Source: Metallyticus violacea
Taxonomy: Eukaryota; Arthropoda; Insecta; Mantodea; Metallyticidae
NCBI GenBank assembly: GCA_030762175.1
Contig: CM060831.1
Coordinates: 6,152,501-6,216,500, forward strand
Reading direction: 5' to 3'
Length of the DNA stretch: 64,000 bases
Under the pieces are notes generated by a model that worked only from the letters and a program-made list of their open reading frames with translations, ran no database searches and had not been told where the DNA came from. Shown here piece after piece: positions 1 to 12,310 of this stretch. The first letter of the stretch is position 1. Each line of letters opens with the position of its first letter. The position numbers and the translations under genes are program-made.

Positions 1-240
1 GTTGCTGAATGTGTCCAAAAAACAAAGTGAAGCGTATCGCTCACCCTCCCTATAGTCCAGGTTTAACTCCGTTTAACCTTTTCCTTTTGCTTAGTGCAGG
101 CATTTTACATCATCAGAACCAGTAGTGAAGACTGGGAGGCGATTATGAAGGATCTTTCAAATATGGTTTCCAGTATGTGTTTGAAGACTGGTAGCAACTC
201 TGGGACAGTGCATTACATCCAACGGGGACTACTTTAAAAC
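1..240 (+). mobile_element. mariner transposase C-terminal relic, cut by window edge
   Basis: Conceptual translation with frameshifts resembles the end of a mariner transposase: a valine-alanine-glutamate start, a degenerate PYSP block and a terminal SNGDYFK-like motif around 220-240. The same segment recurs at 41228-41470, where the terminal motif reads SNGDYL, so both are copies of one mariner family. Stops and frame changes show it is dead. The 5' part lies outside the window. Confidence 0.6.
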
Positions 241-998
241 ATATTATAAAAAATTATGAAGATGGGTAAATGTATTGTCAAAAAAGTATGATGACAGTAT
301 CTTTTTAAACATTCCAATCATAATATTGTGATTTACATCGGAATGGAAAACATATCAAGACATGAGTTATTTTCAATAAACATCTTAGTAAATCTGCATG
401 ATAAAATCCATCTAAATGAAACTCTACACTACAAACATTATAAGGCCTTGCTGATATGTTTAATCACTGCCACAAGCTACGGCCCCTATACTAAATCAGA
501 TTACACCAGCGCTATGTGATTTTGTTTTCATAAGCAAGCTGTCAGAACATATTGTGTTGAAGTGAGTCACCCTTTACAACAGCATCCCCATTATTTCTTC
601 CCCGTCATCGGACTTACATTACCTAGCAACCGGCTTTGCTCCTTTACCATCACACAAATACCCATCTTCAATGTTACAAAGGACACGACTCTTATTAGCA
701 GTAGAAAAAGTAGATTTTTGTTCTCATATATATTACATTGTCATGCGGTAACAATATTGGAAATATTTATGACAATACCTTGCCTGTTGTTCTTATGTTC
801 CTTAAAACTAAACATTTTGATGAAAGAAAATGCTACCAAATTGCTGGAAAAGTTTCTAATGACTAGCGCTAATAAAATTACAAACCAAAAATAACGAACA
901 CTAAAACACTAAACTTTTCATGACTTGAAATATTCTTGGAATGACGGCGAAATATGTAATGATATATATATCATTACATATATATCATAATATATATC

Positions 999-1037
<39 letters not shown>

Positions 1038-1559
1038 AGATCATATATGTTTCGATTTTCAAAACTCATTAATGTTATTCATTCATCTTAAAATGGCACA
1101 CAATTGGTAGATACTTCCTCTAATTTGGCTGATAATTTAAGGTTTCTTTTTTGCTATATATTAAGAATCACCTAACTCTTGAAACTAGTCAAAATTTGAT
1201 TTAATGCTTAATGTTGGCTCTGTAAAATATCTTTATAATATTTTTATATTTAAAAAAAAAAGATGTTTTTTTCTAACATTGTTAGGTGTGTTACACTACG
1301 ACTATGTTTCAAACTTGTAAAACATGTACAGCGTGTAATAAAAGTCGCTTTTCACACACACAAAGAGCAACGACAGTTTTCTTAACTTTTATAGTGCAGT
1401 TGTTCACAAAGATGTTCGAAATGGAGAGTACTGATTCACATTCAAATTCTGGGACAATGTACGATAAACTGTTGCAAGTGAACTAGGCCACGTGGTTTCT
1501 AAGCAAAACATCTTCCATGTCCCCCCCCCCCCCCCCAAACAACAACAACCCGTGAGGCT
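241..1559. other. AT-rich spacer with simple repeats
   Basis: No gene or recognisable transposon is seen. It contains an AT-dinucleotide tract (about 1002-1036) inside a palindromic TATATATCA-rich stretch from 950 to 1045, and a run of 16 C at 1521-1536. Short open frames here have no recognisable composition or motifs. Confidence 0.5.
1002..1036. repeat. (AT)n microsatellite
   Basis: Alternating AT tract directly readable in the sequence. The flank from 950 is built of related TATATATCAT palindromes. Confidence 0.9.
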
Positions 1560-2330
1560 GACCTGTGACCTGAGTGGCTATTGTTTTGTGCCAATCCATT
1601 CATGGAATTACTTGTTTAAGAAGTTTCCGATTTGCAAACCATAATGAGGCAGTGCTCCATCCGGCCGTTAAATCAATTTCATCACTGTGTAACGAGGGCC
1701 GTTTTCAAGTTCTGGAATAGCATCTCAAGATATCGTGCGCTGGTAACCGTTCCTTCAAAAAGGAGTGAACCCATGACACCTCTACTCCACAGTAACACCA
1801 AGATGTTTCAGTTTTCTGTGATAATTTCACCAGTAAATGCAAACCTTACCTTAAAGGAGACTTTGTTAGTCCACAAAATTGTTCTTCAAAACCTGGATCA
1901 TCTTCGTGTAGCACTTGCAAAAGTTTTGGTAAGTTTCAGATCATGCAACAGGTTTGCTAATCATCAGTTCTGCAGGAGTTACGTGGACTAATGCCTGCCG
2001 TGCATTTTACTCCGCTCAAATAACTCGTGGTAGGCCCATGTCAGACTATGTAGGTATGTTGAAAATTCGTAATACTTGAGGTATCGTCGGTTGGCATTTT
2101 TTGTTCAAAGTTTGCTGTCACCAAGTGGAGCTCCGAGAACCTTTACCAACATGATAAACACAACTTTTTCTTTTTTAAAACTGTTACTAAAAGCTGAAGA
2201 ATTGGTAATTTCTCTTTCGAAAATGTTGCCAACTTCATGGAAAAAGTTGAAACATGTGCATCACTTCCCAGCTGCAGGAGCAATACAACATAATATGACC
2301 CTAAAGTGTGAAAAGTCAACCTTTCTTTAA
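1560..2330 (-). mobile_element. Tc1/IS630-type DDE transposase relic
   Basis: Read on the minus strand with frameshifts. Around 1880-1910 there is a DDPGFEEQF segment, at 1810-1850 FAFTGEIITEN, at 1740-1790 GTVTSARYLEML, and at 1600-1660 a block like PDGALPHYG..FHEWIG. In this superfamily these correspond to the first-Asp strand region, the core strand before the second Asp, and the (Q)DGAPPHY motif holding the second catalytic Asp. Multiple stops and frameshifts make it inactive. Termini were not identified. Confidence 0.65.
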
Positions 2331-2829
2331 AATATTCATGATATTGTTCTTTTTTATATTGTTTTATTTTTTCAATTTACTGTCAAAATATATTATTCTG
2401 ATAAAAATGACAATTTATCGAAGTACTTGATGTACTACACTGTAATACGCGGCAAATATTAATGTTCATTGCCAATGCTTCTATTACCAGCAGACAAGTT
2501 TTCCTACTCAATTAGATACTTTACATATACAGACAATCACAGTCAGTAGGCACCATGAAAGCAACACATTTTCTTTAAATTAACACTATAAATCATACTT
2601 CGTGCACATTCTACTCTTAACATCTCATACATGTTTAGTAATTATTGTCCTTAACTATCCATAAAAACACAACAGTTTAAACATTTCTTTGAAAATATTC
2701 TGTTACATGACAATGATGTTATATATTTATGTAACTACGTCATATTTAAATGTTGTTTGTTCATCTGCTTTTGACATGCTGTTCTAGCGTGAATTTAAAA
2801 ATAATTAGCACACCGATCAGTTCTCAAAA
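2331..2829. other. AT-rich spacer
   Basis: No coding potential, RNA gene or recognisable repeat is seen. Confidence 0.4.
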
Positions 2830-3170
2830 TGACCTCCTTTTACCCTCATATAACAACAAATGCCCTCTGGTTAAACTATAGTAGCATGCTCAATCTCCAT
2901 TGGGAAATCTATCACTGCTGACAGCAAGGAACGCCTGAGATTTTCAATGTTAGGTGCCTTTTCTTGAAAACCAAGCCCTCAAGGATTGGCCACATTTTGT
3001 AGTCTGGAAGTCCTTGAGTAGTAATAATAAAATCTGAAACAATGCTTTCAAGCAAAGTCTGGGTGGATGTTGCCTTAAGGATCTTACTGGAAGCTCCAAT
3101 GACAAAGTTCTTCAGGTAAAGTTTGGCTATCTTCAATACTGAATAATTTCTCCTCAGTAAAAACAAGTTT
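2830..3170 (-). mobile_element. possible transposase C-terminus relic
   Basis: The minus-strand reading gives a leucine/arginine-rich helix region followed by a KGGHFEN-like end near 2830-2845. A G(G/A)H(F/I)E ending is typical of IS630/Tc1-related insect transposases. The open frame at 2912-3166 overlaps in another frame. Assignment is weak because no catalytic motif is visible. Confidence 0.35.
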
Positions 3171-3481
3171 TACAGTGGTCATTGTTACTCTAACGCCACG
3201 TCCTTTACTTCTCAACGCTCTCCGCTGCTTCAGTTTCAGTAAAGTGCTCAGTTCAAGATCTTGTGTAAGTCCCTTAGGGCTGTTGCTGTTCCACTGCTTT
3301 CACAGCAGCTGCGACCCTCGCAAAGCGCAGGCATCCATATCTCGAACTGTCATCAATAATACCTACTGATGTCGGTGAAGCGCTGCATTTGTGATTTTCC
3401 AGCCCTATGCAGAGATATTACAGCTAATGGTTTTCATAATCTCTCCCAAGTAACGCAATCTTTCTGCAACATTTTTAAAAT

Positions 3482-3750
3482 TGTGTTTAACGTCCGTTTT
3501 TACTACTGATGCATCACAAGCGGTGGACACAAATGATACATGAGATGAAATGATAACTGAGATAAGATCTTTATTTTCTTTTTTTAAAGGAAGGAAGCGT
3601 TCCAGGCTTGAGTTTAGGGTACCTTCTCGGCATTTGCCATTCTTGAGAACTGAGGAAAACCTGGAAAAAACCTCAGCCATTGAGGACGGTCCTGGTGGGA
3701 ATCGAACCCCAGATCTCCCCCGTCTTAACGACCTCGGCCACGCATGACGG
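3482..3750 (-). mobile_element. SINE-A copy (tRNA-derived)
   Basis: On the minus strand the copy begins near 3750 with a tRNA-like head: an A-box-like GTGGCCGAGGTCG, then a B-box-like GGTTCGATTCCCACC. A shared body follows (GGCTGAGG..TTCCAGG, CCTGGAACGCTTCCTTCC), then a tail ending in GACGTTAAACAC-type sequence at 3482. The same structure is found at 12311, 28681 and 48938. Pol III promoter boxes plus a multicopy body identify a tRNA-derived SINE. Confidence 0.75.
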
Positions 3751-4370
3751 TTCTGCTGCACCTGAACTCAACAATAAAGGTGACAGTGTATGCAGCTAAA
3801 CTGTTATCTATTTGTCAAAACGCCTGGTGCAGTTTCTTTCAAACATTTGTGACAGTATAATTATATGACTTATGCATTTAAAACTGCAATACTCTTATAA
3901 AAATACACATCTTATATTATTTTATTGGTTAAACGATTTTAAATTTCTAAATGACGTACGGCATATCCTAAATGATTCAGCCTTTTAACACTCTCATTCA
4001 CAAGAACCATTTTTTCAAGAAGGTTTTTAAGGAACGCTGTTAAATAGTTCATAACAATTTATGAACCATTGTAAGAAAAAATTAAATATTGCATGTTTTA
4101 TACAAGATCTTATAACTTTATTCTATATTAAGTCGGTATGTTACTTTTATGAATGAAGCGAGAAAATATGATTTATAAAATGTGTTATTTTCATAGTGTC
4201 ACGGGCTAATGAACGTAGAATTAGATTCCAATTTTCTTAGGTCTAGCTATTATTTAATAAAAATTAATTAACATTTTACAATTCAGCATTTTAAGTTGGT
4301 AAGTCATATATATGCCAGAGTTCGAGCATACTCCCCCCCCCCCACACACACACGCACGCTAACACATCCC
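3751..4370. other. AT-rich spacer
   Basis: Nothing recognisable is seen apart from a C-run followed by CA repeats at about 4332-4350. Confidence 0.4.
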
Positions 4371-5017
4371 GAGGGTGCCAAAAATGTATACACACTTTCA
4401 CAGTAAATATCTATTAATATATTTCAAAAGTGGACCGAAAAACAACAGTAATGTGTAGTATGATATTCTGCAAACAGATGTGACTCACATACATTATGAC
4501 AGCGTTGTTACGTGAGAGGTAAATCAACAATGAACAAATGAAGTCAAGATTATCGCAAATCAACAATGAATAAATGAGGCCAAGATTATGTTATGATGTT
4601 CTGAAAACAGATGTGACTCACATTGCGTTTTGCTAGCGTTGCTACAACAAAATGGAGCCAAGATTAATGTTTGAATAGTGGAAAGCAAATTTGAAGTGGT
4701 ATTGGAAAACTGAGAATGTTGTTGAAGTTCAAATGCTATGGGGAGTTGAAAACCAGCTACACTGGCAGGACTTCGGGAAGAAATTGAAACAGCATGTGCT
4801 GCAATCGCTGAGGACACTTTCGCAAACGTTGCTCAATCTGTAGTTCAACGTACTCAGAGGTGTATCGACACTAATGGTGGGCATTTTGAGCAAATGTTGT
4901 AATTGTAAAAGTCTAAGATGATTAGTGCTCATCATTTTTTGTTTGTGTGAATTCAGTTTTGATATGTTAACACAGTTTTTTCTTTGCTTGCAGTGTGTAT
5001 ACATTTTTGATACCCTC
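4371..5017 (+). mobile_element. 647-bp TIR element, Tc1/IS630-type deletion derivative
   Basis: The left end (GAGGGTGCCAAAAATGTATA, 4371 onward) and the reverse complement of the right end (GAGGGTATCAAAAATGTATA, ending at 5017) match at 23 of 25 positions, giving terminal inverted repeats. Inside, an open stretch at 4756-4902 encodes the last 48 residues of a transposase. The interior also has a short imperfect duplication (4458-4512 versus 4593-4646). The size is about half that of an autonomous element, so it is a deletion derivative or MITE precursor. No clean TA duplication flanks it. Confidence 0.75.
4756..4902 (+). pseudogene. transposase C-terminal fragment (48 codons plus stop)
   Basis: Uninterrupted in-frame segment with two helices (LAGLREEIETACAAI, then NVAQSVVQRTQRCI) and the ending NGGHFEQML followed by a stop. 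This is the classic C-terminus of insect Tc1/IS630-type transposases, usually the end of a protein of about 340-350 residues. There is no start codon and no catalytic domain, so it is a remnant inside the 4371-5017 element. Its preservation in frame suggests relatively recent loss. Confidence 0.75.
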
Positions 5018-5080
5018 TGTATACAGACCATATTTTTAAAGAATGTGAAAAGATTGCACATAAAGGAATAAAGTTAGGAC

Positions 5081-5419
5081 AGAATAGATCAGATTTTGCT
5101 AATTGCAGGTGATATAGTATTACTTTTTGACAATGAAAATAGACTACAAAAAGCAATATATAAACTAAATACAATAAATAAGGAATACAACATGACAATT
5201 TCAAAGCTAGAACAAGTATCACACTTTCAGTAGTTGGGCTGTGATGTCACATTTCAAGATCAAGATGTTAACATAAAATATAAAAGTTCCAAGCTGTGTG
5301 TGGAACAATTAGAAACACTTTGAAAAACAAAGTGAGAAAAGAGACACAATTAAGATTCTACATAATCATGGCCTTACTAGTTATTTTTTATGTAATTGGG
5401 GCTTGGAATTAAAAAAAAA

Positions 5420-5460
<41 letters not shown>

Positions 5461-5765
5461 GAGTAAAATTAAAGCAATAGAAATGCGCTTTTTACGATCC
5501 GTCGAAGGTTGCACAAAAGCAGATCATATAAGAAAAAAATTTGAAGTGCAACCAATATTACAACAATTAAGGAATTGGATAAAACACTTAAAAAGAGTGA
5601 CAGAAGATTGAATATCAAAACATATGTTGACATATAACACGAAGGAAAGAAATAAATTGAAAGAAGAAGAATAAAAAGCTGGAGAGATCGGAACTGGCAA
5701 GACCTAATCGTGATGGAAGAAGTAGAACTCTGGTGTAGAAATTATCAGAAACGGTATGATATTTT
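5081..5765 (+). mobile_element. non-LTR retrotransposon (LINE) reverse-transcriptase relic
   Basis: Translation gives ILLIAGDIVLLF (a decayed version of the ADD active-site strand), then KLNTINKEYNM, a GCDVTFQDQDVNIK segment, and after 5470 AIEMRFLRSVEGCTKADHIR and LRNWIKHLKRVTED. These match the distal RT domain and connection region of insect LINEs whose consensus reads ..EMRFLR..G.TR.D.IRN... It is 5'-truncated, has several stops, and is split by a GAAA microsatellite. Confidence 0.7.
5420..5462 (+). repeat. (GAAA)n microsatellite
   Basis: About ten tandem GAAA units. They lie inside the LINE relic between its GLGIK-like segment and the EMRFLRS segment, so the repeat expanded within a dead RT reading frame. 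Confidence 0.9.
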
Positions 5766-6884
5766 ACATAGTTCGCATTAAAATGTAATATTAGGGGAAA
5801 AACATATTAATGGTAACGTAACTGGTTTACATCTAGAATATTTACAATATTTACATTCAGTATATTTACAAAACTGATTTAATTCAACGGGGAAAAATTA
5901 GTACGCTTATTTTTTGATTGTATGAAATCCTCCTCTGTACAGAAGATGTGAGCGACAAAATATCTTTTCAATGCTAACCTAAACTTATTTTTATTAGTAT
6001 GCTGCTCCTTTATAGATGATGAACGTGAATTAAATAATAAATATACCACTGTAGTAGTGGGATTCAATCTTTTTTTCTGCACGTATCTCTACAGACACTT
6101 GTACCCCCAGAGCTATATCTAAAATAAATCAAACAATTTATCGCTTATTGCATAACGCAGGTTTTACTATAAATAGAAGAATGGTGCTATTAAATAAACA
6201 GAGGAATTACATAGAAAAACTACTGTTTTATAAACTTCAATGTTTCTGACCTGTTAATGCGAGGACTGGGGTTGTTTTCTGCATACCAACTTCTATCAAT
6301 TTTACATGTCTTCTAAGAAGTCTTTGCGTACACCCGGAGGCGCGCTATACCCCAGGTTCAATACCACTGTTGTAGTAAACACCTTTTTGAAGTGCCTGCA
6401 ACTTGTTACTTTGTCTGTGTTAAGTCCTGCCCGGCTGTGTTGGACACTGTTAGATTTGTTAGAGTCAGTTTTCTTACGCACACTTGGCGAACACATAACC
6501 TAATTTAACATGAGCAAATGCTAGTAAAACTTAAACCTAGCCTAGAGGTTAAGATTTAAGCATAAGCTCGCAGGCGTGCATGACGCATTTTGCATAAAAT
6601 GATATTAGCAGAAGAGAAATAAACACCTGCAAGGTATGCAGAAGATGTAGAAAATGAACGGGGGGGGGGGATTATAAGTGAGAGCTAAGAAGGGAAGAGT
6701 ATCGTGAAAATGAGGGGGGGGGGAAGTAGTAATAGTATAACAAAACATTGTCTCGTCATTTGTGGAAATAGGAACCCACATTGCTGCATTCTTTTTAATT
6801 TCATTTCCACCAGATATTAGCAACAGCTGTCAACACCCGCAAGGTGCCCGCAGAAGTGAAGGCGTTATCAAACAGATAAGACCC
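5766..6884. other. AT-rich spacer with G-runs
   Basis: No supported gene. Poly-G runs occur at 6660-6670 and 6714-6721. Open frames around 6302-6503 on both strands lack recognisable motifs. Confidence 0.4.
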
Positions 6885-7205
6885 GCACGTTCACTCGTTC
6901 AGAGCGACTACTCGTGAAATTTCTGTTTCGGCCCCAAAATCTCCCGAACCCGGGCCCCCGGGGTACGGAACAAGCGGCCATGATGTGTGCGCAGGGCGGT
7001 GTGGCGGGAAGTATCGCGCAGGGGCAGACCTTGTAAGCTCCACCCACCGGCCGGCAGCCATCTTGCTAGAAGCCCCCACATCGATCCCTAGAGGGTTCCC
7101 CCCTCGAGAAGTTATCTGCAATTCCATCAGCCGGCCCCACTCCCCCCCACAAATGCCAGATTACGGCCCCTGGGCCCGGTACCTCCAACTTATTGATCCA
7201 CCCGC
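6885..7205. other. GC-rich block, possible promoter, exon or unidentified repeat
   Basis: Base composition switches abruptly to GC-rich with many CpG dinucleotides (CCCGAACCCGGGCCCCCGG near 6945, CGCGCAGGGG near 7015, CCCCTCGAGAAG near 7101). Open frames on both strands (6985-7365 + and 6891-7127 -) show no recognisable domain. It could be a CpG-rich promoter, an unrecognised exon, or a fragment of a GC-rich repeat. I cannot distinguish these. Confidence 0.3.
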
Positions 7206-8948
7206 TTGCAGCCCTCTGTGCAAATTCTACTTTTGTTTTATCCTCAATATTAAATATGGTGATGTATTGTATCCAACTTCCTTGACTTTTAAACTTAAAA
7301 GTTACAAAATTCGGTTTGCTTTTTTACACTGTCTCGCTTGTTACAAATGCATGAAACCTTCTTGAGGTTTGGCATCATTTATTGCAAGCTGCAACTGAAA
7401 TTACTATAAGTTTGTGAGTGGCTTTATATGACTACACCAGATTTTCTGCACATCTCATGGCTGAGAACTAGAGTGAGCGTATAAAGCATTTTAGAATTGC
7501 AAAACGATGAACAATAATGGAAGAACAAAAAGATTCCCTGCTAACCCCATCTCCTTCACAAGGAAAAAACTTTCATTGTTCATGCATTGTTTTCCTGGAT
7601 AGCCCATCCGTTGGTTTCAGTCATATTTATAAACGTTTTAAAATTTGGGTAAAATCACATTTAATTTTACACCTTGCTTTAGAGATTCTCAATTTATCAC
7701 AAGTATTGTCACTAAATATTCTGAGATTACTGATAAATTCAAGAACGTAGAGAGGAAGTTCAGAAAATCGAGTGATATCTATTATGACCATTTCACGAAT
7801 AAAATTAGAATAAAAATAATATATTCTTAATATTCGCTCACAAAGTGAATAATTGTATAAAATCCTAAATCGACATTAGTGAATCGTCACATTTTATTGG
7901 CAGAAAACATGCTGAAGTGACTTAACGTGAAACAGACGGCATAAAATATTTTAAATAAAATTTTGTAATTTTATAGAATTGAAAAATGTGTAAAATAGGA
8001 TTTTAGAATATAATAGCTGACAGATTGACAGGTTTAAACCTTAGGACCTTACACAGAAGAGGGATAAACTAATTGAAGATGTTCGGAAGCCGATGCGAAG
8101 ATAAAATAAGAGGGAGAAACTTAATTACAGGTAAATAAAAAACTACATTAGGTTGATCTCTAAAACTGCGTCTCCTTTCTTCTTTACCCTGTGTTATCTC
8201 AATTTCAGACTCACATTAAGTACTTATAGTCAAATTATCATGTACCTAACATTGTCTGAATAGTAAACAATGATCATTTTTCTAGTGCTTTGAAAAAAAG
8301 TCACTGCGGAACGATGTACTAAGCTCTGCTTTCCAGAGGAAGAAGTTGCACGTTTACGGTATCCATTCTACTACCCAGATTTGACCCCTAAAGCTTGTTG
8401 TTTAAAGTCCGTAGTAAACGTGATTGTCATGTCTTAGCTATAGACGTTTGGTTTAAATCTCTACGTGCTATATCAGGATATAGCTCATCAAGAACAATCT
8501 CTTGCTTTGTTACCTTCTGTGCGGAATGAATATACAAACCAACCTCTGGAAAGCGTTCAACAGTTAGCACTTTAAGACATAATGCAAAAGAAGTTTCTAT
8601 TTTTTTGGGTGTGTTGCCTTTGAAAAGATTAGTTACACGAAATTTAATGGCATCGACCTGAAATATATATAATAAAGTCTGTATTTCTTTACCAATTGAC
8701 TTAATTTAATACCATATATTAACAGCTTTCAATAAAAACAAGTCATTGCATTTCAGACATATACATATACAAAAAACATATTTTGTAATTTTTATATGGC
8801 CACTAATAAAATGTTCCTAGCTTAAATTTTTAAAACTAGAAAAAAAACCTACAGATTTATGTTCCAAACACGTGATAGAGATGAACTATCTTTATACGAT
8901 GAGTGCTGATAATCTTTCGGTAATTTAACTAAGGTTAACCAATGTTTG
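7206..8948. other. AT-rich spacer
   Basis: No supported gene or classified repeat is seen. A faint transposase-like string (PDLTP) near 8378 is too short to call. Confidence 0.4.
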
Positions 8949-9320
8949 TTTGTACTTTTAGTATATTCATTAAAGTGATTTGGCTTGTCTGTTTGATCTT
9001 TCTCAAAACACACACAATTTTTATGAGCTTTTAGTCCAAGCAGAACCACGCGGAAATCTAAATTAAATAACACAGAATTATAAGAATTGCCGTTTACTAC
9101 TATTTTTGTATCGACTGTGTCATTAAAATTGGCTTCCTACAACCACAGTCGAGTCGAAGAAGAGATAATAGGAATAAAAAAAGTAGAAGTAAAGAATTGT
9201 CAGTTATTAGTTTTTGAGCATCATGTTTAAAACTTATCGATTAGGTTCCATTCTGATTGTTGAATGAGGTACCAACGAGACCGTACAATATGTGAAAGGC
9301 ATTCGCGTGCAGTTATCTGC
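8949..9320. repeat. unclassified dispersed repeat, copy 1
   Basis: This stretch aligns along its length with 62942-63268: shared blocks include AAGTGATTTGGCTT, CTGTTTGATCTTT, TAGTTTTT, a TCTGATTG.TGAAT..GGTA block and CGCGTGCA near the right end, in the same order and orientation. Neither copy shows an open frame, TIRs or a tRNA head that I can see. It is therefore an interspersed repeat of unknown class. Confidence 0.65.
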
Positions 9321-10839
9321 ATATTTTTTATTTTAGTAAAACAATATTTTTGAAAAGAAATGCTACACTTTGGCATTTATTGTAATTTTAAATATAAATG
9401 GAATATTAAATGAGCAAATATATTTCTTTTATTATGGTTACTTTTATTTATGCATGTCTCAAGAGTTTCTGTTGAGATGTTCAAATTAATTGTTGAAATT
9501 TAGCACCGAAAGGAGGATTTTAATATCCATATGTGCAAATTTTGAGGGAAACAACCTTTAATATTTAAGCGATGATCCTTACCCGTGCGTAAAGTCATAT
9601 AAACATTCACGTGACAGACTTTTAAAACAGCTGCGCTACACGAATCTAAAATAAATTAACTTAATTAATATGCAAAAAAATTAAATTAATTTTGGACAAT
9701 TTCTTACATTTTTCATATACCAGTCCCCTTAAAGAAGAAAATAAAAGTCTGCCTTTGTAAGTAATTCTCGTTTCTATAACAAAACATAATACACAGCGAA
9801 AGACATCTAGTAAAGTAGCAAGTTTCAGGATTTCTCAGTATATATCAGGTGTTTTCAGTACATATAATTAATCTGCTCTTGTGCAATCCTACTTTCCAAC
9901 ATTATTTGTGACGTCACGTGTCCTCTTTTCAACCTCCGACTCTAAAGCCTCTCTCTTCTTACCTTAACCAAACCATTCTAATTGCTTATACCTCGTGTAA
10001 GGTAACAAATACTTTGAGCATTCGTTTCTGTCTTTGAATGCAAGTTCTCTCTTACACTGCTATCGGAAAAGAGGGCAAGTAGCAATACAAAATGTTCATA
10101 TCACAAGGAAGCTCTGTATTTCTCGATGGAGGTACAGGAAAACGAACACCTGACGTTGTTTGCAGTTATGGCACCCATGCACGTATCTTTTCCCCTTACA
10201 CAACTGACAGAAAAATTTAAGACATCATAACAGATCGCTAACATCACTTCTCCTGCGTGAACGAAACACACATTCCCAGTTCGTTTACTCACGGAGGCCA
10301 CTCTTCGGGCCAAATTACTCGTGAAATCTATAAATGGTTTGCGATGATTCTCAGCAATTTAAACATTTTTAATTAAATTGTTGAAACGAAACGAAAACAA
10401 TGATAAAAGGTTTGAAATAATCATTAAAACATAGTAAAGACACAATAACATTGAAGAAATTCTCACATTTACATTTAATTGAAATGTACATATTCAGAAT
10501 TAATTTGGAAATTAGACAAATATAATAGTTTCGAATAATTGCAAAAAAGTAACAACATTGTACGTTTCCACAAATTTAAAATTTTACTTACACCACTCAG
10601 AAGACACATGCTAACTAATCCATTTTGAGTTTCATGGTATATACGTTTGATTATACGGGGGCGTTCGGAAATTATTTACAACAGCGGTGCTTTTCTGATA
10701 CTATGCATATCTATGCGCACGTTCATTCGTACAGCAAGGAGTGATGCTAGTTATCCACGCAGACGCTAGATGGTGGTTGTAAGCAGTGTGTGCAAGAAAG
10801 GGCAGTGCTCGTTTGTTGTTAAATAGAGAAAAACGATGA
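9321..10839. other. AT-rich spacer
   Basis: No supported gene. The 70-codon minus-strand frame at 10101-10313 has no recognisable motif. A GGGGGCGTTCGGAAA string near 10658 could be the left terminus of the following mariner, but its partner was not found. Confidence 0.4.
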
Positions 10840-11530
10840 CAAAGGAAGGCGTCAAAACTGCAAAAGTTCATGGACGTTTCATTGCGGTATGTGGTCAAGA
10901 AGCTCCTGCATAGAAGACAATTATAACTGGGTTAATGGATTCGTCAGCGGAGAGAATCTGCACACAAGAATGTGAGTACTGGTCGTCAGTTACCGGTCTC
11001 CCAGGAATGTGAAAAAGGGTTGAAGTCTATCGTCGGCTACTGGAAATGCTTAACGAAGATGTGCATTTTTTTTGGAGAAGATGGCGACTGGTGAAGAGGG
11101 AGGGTGTCACTACCACACACCAGAGAAATAGAAACATCCAGGGAGTCCCCGGCCCATCTGCGGGCAAACAGTTGATGTATTTTGATACACTGTCAACAGC
11201 CAGACCCTTACACGGCTTAGAAGCAGGATTCAGCAACGTCGAAAGGGAAAGTGGTCGGCGGGAGTGTTCTTCTAACATGATAATGCGCGCCCCCACGCCA
11301 GCAATATCACGATCACAAAGGTAGCATATACGGGGTTCACTGTTGTACCGCACCCCCAAATTCGCCAGGATATCTCAGGGTGTCAACTTTGGAGGAATTT
11401 TCTGTCCTGTTACAACACAGTAAATGATGGTTTAAATGTAGAATATCTGCGAAGATGAGGGCTTAGTGTTGCAAAATCGACTGGTGGCTATGAGGAAAAC
11501 AGACGTCTCATACTATGATGCATATGCTAT
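10840..11530 (+). mobile_element. mariner-like transposon relic
   Basis: The N-terminal helix-turn-helix region is visible near 10840-10960 (TKEGVKTAKVHGRF, then NWVNGFVSGE). The second catalytic motif is at 11276-11296 (HDNARPH), followed by TGFTVVPHP. The end near 11500 is heavily decayed. Gaps and frameshifts separate these blocks and much of the core with the first catalytic Asp is missing. It is an inactive mariner, with termini uncertain. Confidence 0.6.
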
Positions 11531-12310
11531 GTTAATTAAATAATTAGGAATTGAAATAATTAACTGCTAGTTGGATGCCTCGAATGTTGAAAGATGGAGA
11601 GTAGCGCTCATAAGCAACAATTAAAGCATTTTCGGGTGGGACTAACAGAAATTGCTTGATAAATTTGTAGCTATGGATGAGTCATAAATCCACCACTATA
11701 ATCATGAAAGCAAAATGCAAGGTAGGGAACGGAAACATAAGTGTTCTCCACTCCTAAGAAATTTAGTGTGCATCATCAATCTCTGTTTATTTATTTCTTG
11801 GGGATACAAAGTGTTATTCCAGTTGACTATTTGCATAGAGAAACCAAAATAATCGATCATTATTGTGCAAATTTAATTTCAATATTACTATAAGATGCAA
11901 TCACGGCGAAACGTCGGGACAATGCTGCTGTTGATATGAACCCAGAAACTACATGCAAAGAGAAAAGATTTTCACCGGATGTTGAACTAATGAAGGCCGT
12001 TTAGAGTGTGGAGAAGCGCATCATTCAAGGACATCATGTTAAAAAGTGAGGTAGATTTACTAGAATTAGATCAGTAGTAAAATATAGGAACCAACCCTTG
12101 AACGTTTTACATCAAACATCATCCAAAGTGAACATTGAAGCGAATTTTGTCTTTACTTTTTTATTCCCATTTTCTTCTTTTGCAATGAACAACCAGAAGA
12201 AAGAACAACAATTAATGGTTAAACATTCTGAATTTTAAGACTTTTCATAGCAAACAATGTAGGTCATTCCCTAAATGTCACTCCTGAAAGTCCATTTCGC
12301 ATTCTACCAC
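11531..12310. other. AT-rich spacer
   Basis: Nothing recognisable is seen. Confidence 0.4.

Noticed and set aside
8335..8460. Transposase fragment suggested by a PDLTP-like string
   Set aside because: Five residues without neighbouring motifs are not enough.
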